A DNA stretch of 14,706 bases from Mucilaginibacter sp. UBA4741 (GTDB taxonomy: Bacteria > Bacteroidota > Bacteroidia > Sphingobacteriales > Sphingobacteriaceae). The position numbers and the translations under genes were made by a program. Position 1 is the stretch's first letter. Each line of letters opens with the position of its first letter. The stretch spans positions 1 through 14,706 of the forward strand of contig DHIR01000270.1 in the NCBI GenBank assembly GCA_002403905.1, written 5' to 3'. The notes beneath the pieces were generated by a model. That model worked only from the letters and a program-made list of their open reading frames with translations, was not told the origin of the DNA and searched no databases. Positions 14,601 through 14,706 of this stretch are shown here, in pieces.

Positions 14601-14706
14601 GTGATTTAATTATGAGTCAGTTAGTTTAACGAATATAATCGTAAAAATTTAAGTTTGTATTCAGTAACAAAAATAATAGGCAAAAAAAGAGGCCGTATCA
14701 TAAACC
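14601..14706 (-). promoter_or_regulatory. Leader of the amidohydrolase operon, with possible partial terminator
   Basis: This AT-rich stretch precedes the ATG at 14600 and should hold the promoter. TAAATTTT near 14650 is a poor match to TAnnTTTG, and no good -33 partner is visible. At the right edge the minus strand reads GATACGGCCTC followed by seven T (about 14689-14683), which looks like the 3' arm and U-tract of a terminator for a gene outside the window. Confidence 0.35.

Overview
The window reads as chromosomal DNA of a Bacteroidota, most likely Sphingobacteriaceae (Mucilaginibacter or Pedobacter type). The basis is moderate-to-low GC, Bacteroidota-type promoter elements (TTTG, 19 bases, TAnnTTTG), a TonB-dependent receptor paired with a beta-propeller lipoprotein, and secreted amidohydrolases of a kind common in this group. 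The genus is inference.

Layout. Positions 98-1482 (+) hold two AT-rich genes that I cannot name: a membrane protein with three predicted helices and a small secreted protein. Positions 1696-4175 (+) hold two tandem paralogues of the PQQ-dependent glucose/sorbosone dehydrogenase (GSDH) family, joined by a TAATG overlap; the second has Asp where the catalytic His is expected. Positions 4176-4480 contain no gene but carry several repeats and an inverted repeat that runs into the end of the next gene. On the minus strand follows a class III sirtuin deacylase without the usual zinc cysteines (4481-5176).

The centre of the window is a cobalamin uptake operon on the minus strand. A promoter (9293-9323) starts transcription at the 5' edge of a cobalamin riboswitch (9113-9287). 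Downstream lie a BtuB-like TonB-dependent outer-membrane receptor (6955-8988), a BtuG-like surface beta-propeller lipoprotein (5863-6930), a DUF6580-type inner-membrane protein (5245-5814) and a terminator hairpin. Outer-membrane capture and import are well supported. The DUF6580 protein as the inner-membrane B12 carrier is the most interesting inference in the window. The sirtuin lies just beyond the terminator and may receive read-through.

Divergent from this operon is an SRPBCC-family protein with a membrane-like N-terminal domain and a His/Lys-rich tail (9407-10174, +). A strong bidirectional terminator separates it from two adjacent secreted amidohydrolase genes on the minus strand: a 434-residue protein (10242-11546) and a tandem-domain protein of about 1014 residues (11557-14600). 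The larger gene is split by an apparent one-base deletion at 12060/12061. Only its second catalytic domain keeps the HxH metal motif, and the frameshift falls inside that domain. No RNA genes other than the riboswitch, no insertion sequences and no CRISPR arrays were seen.
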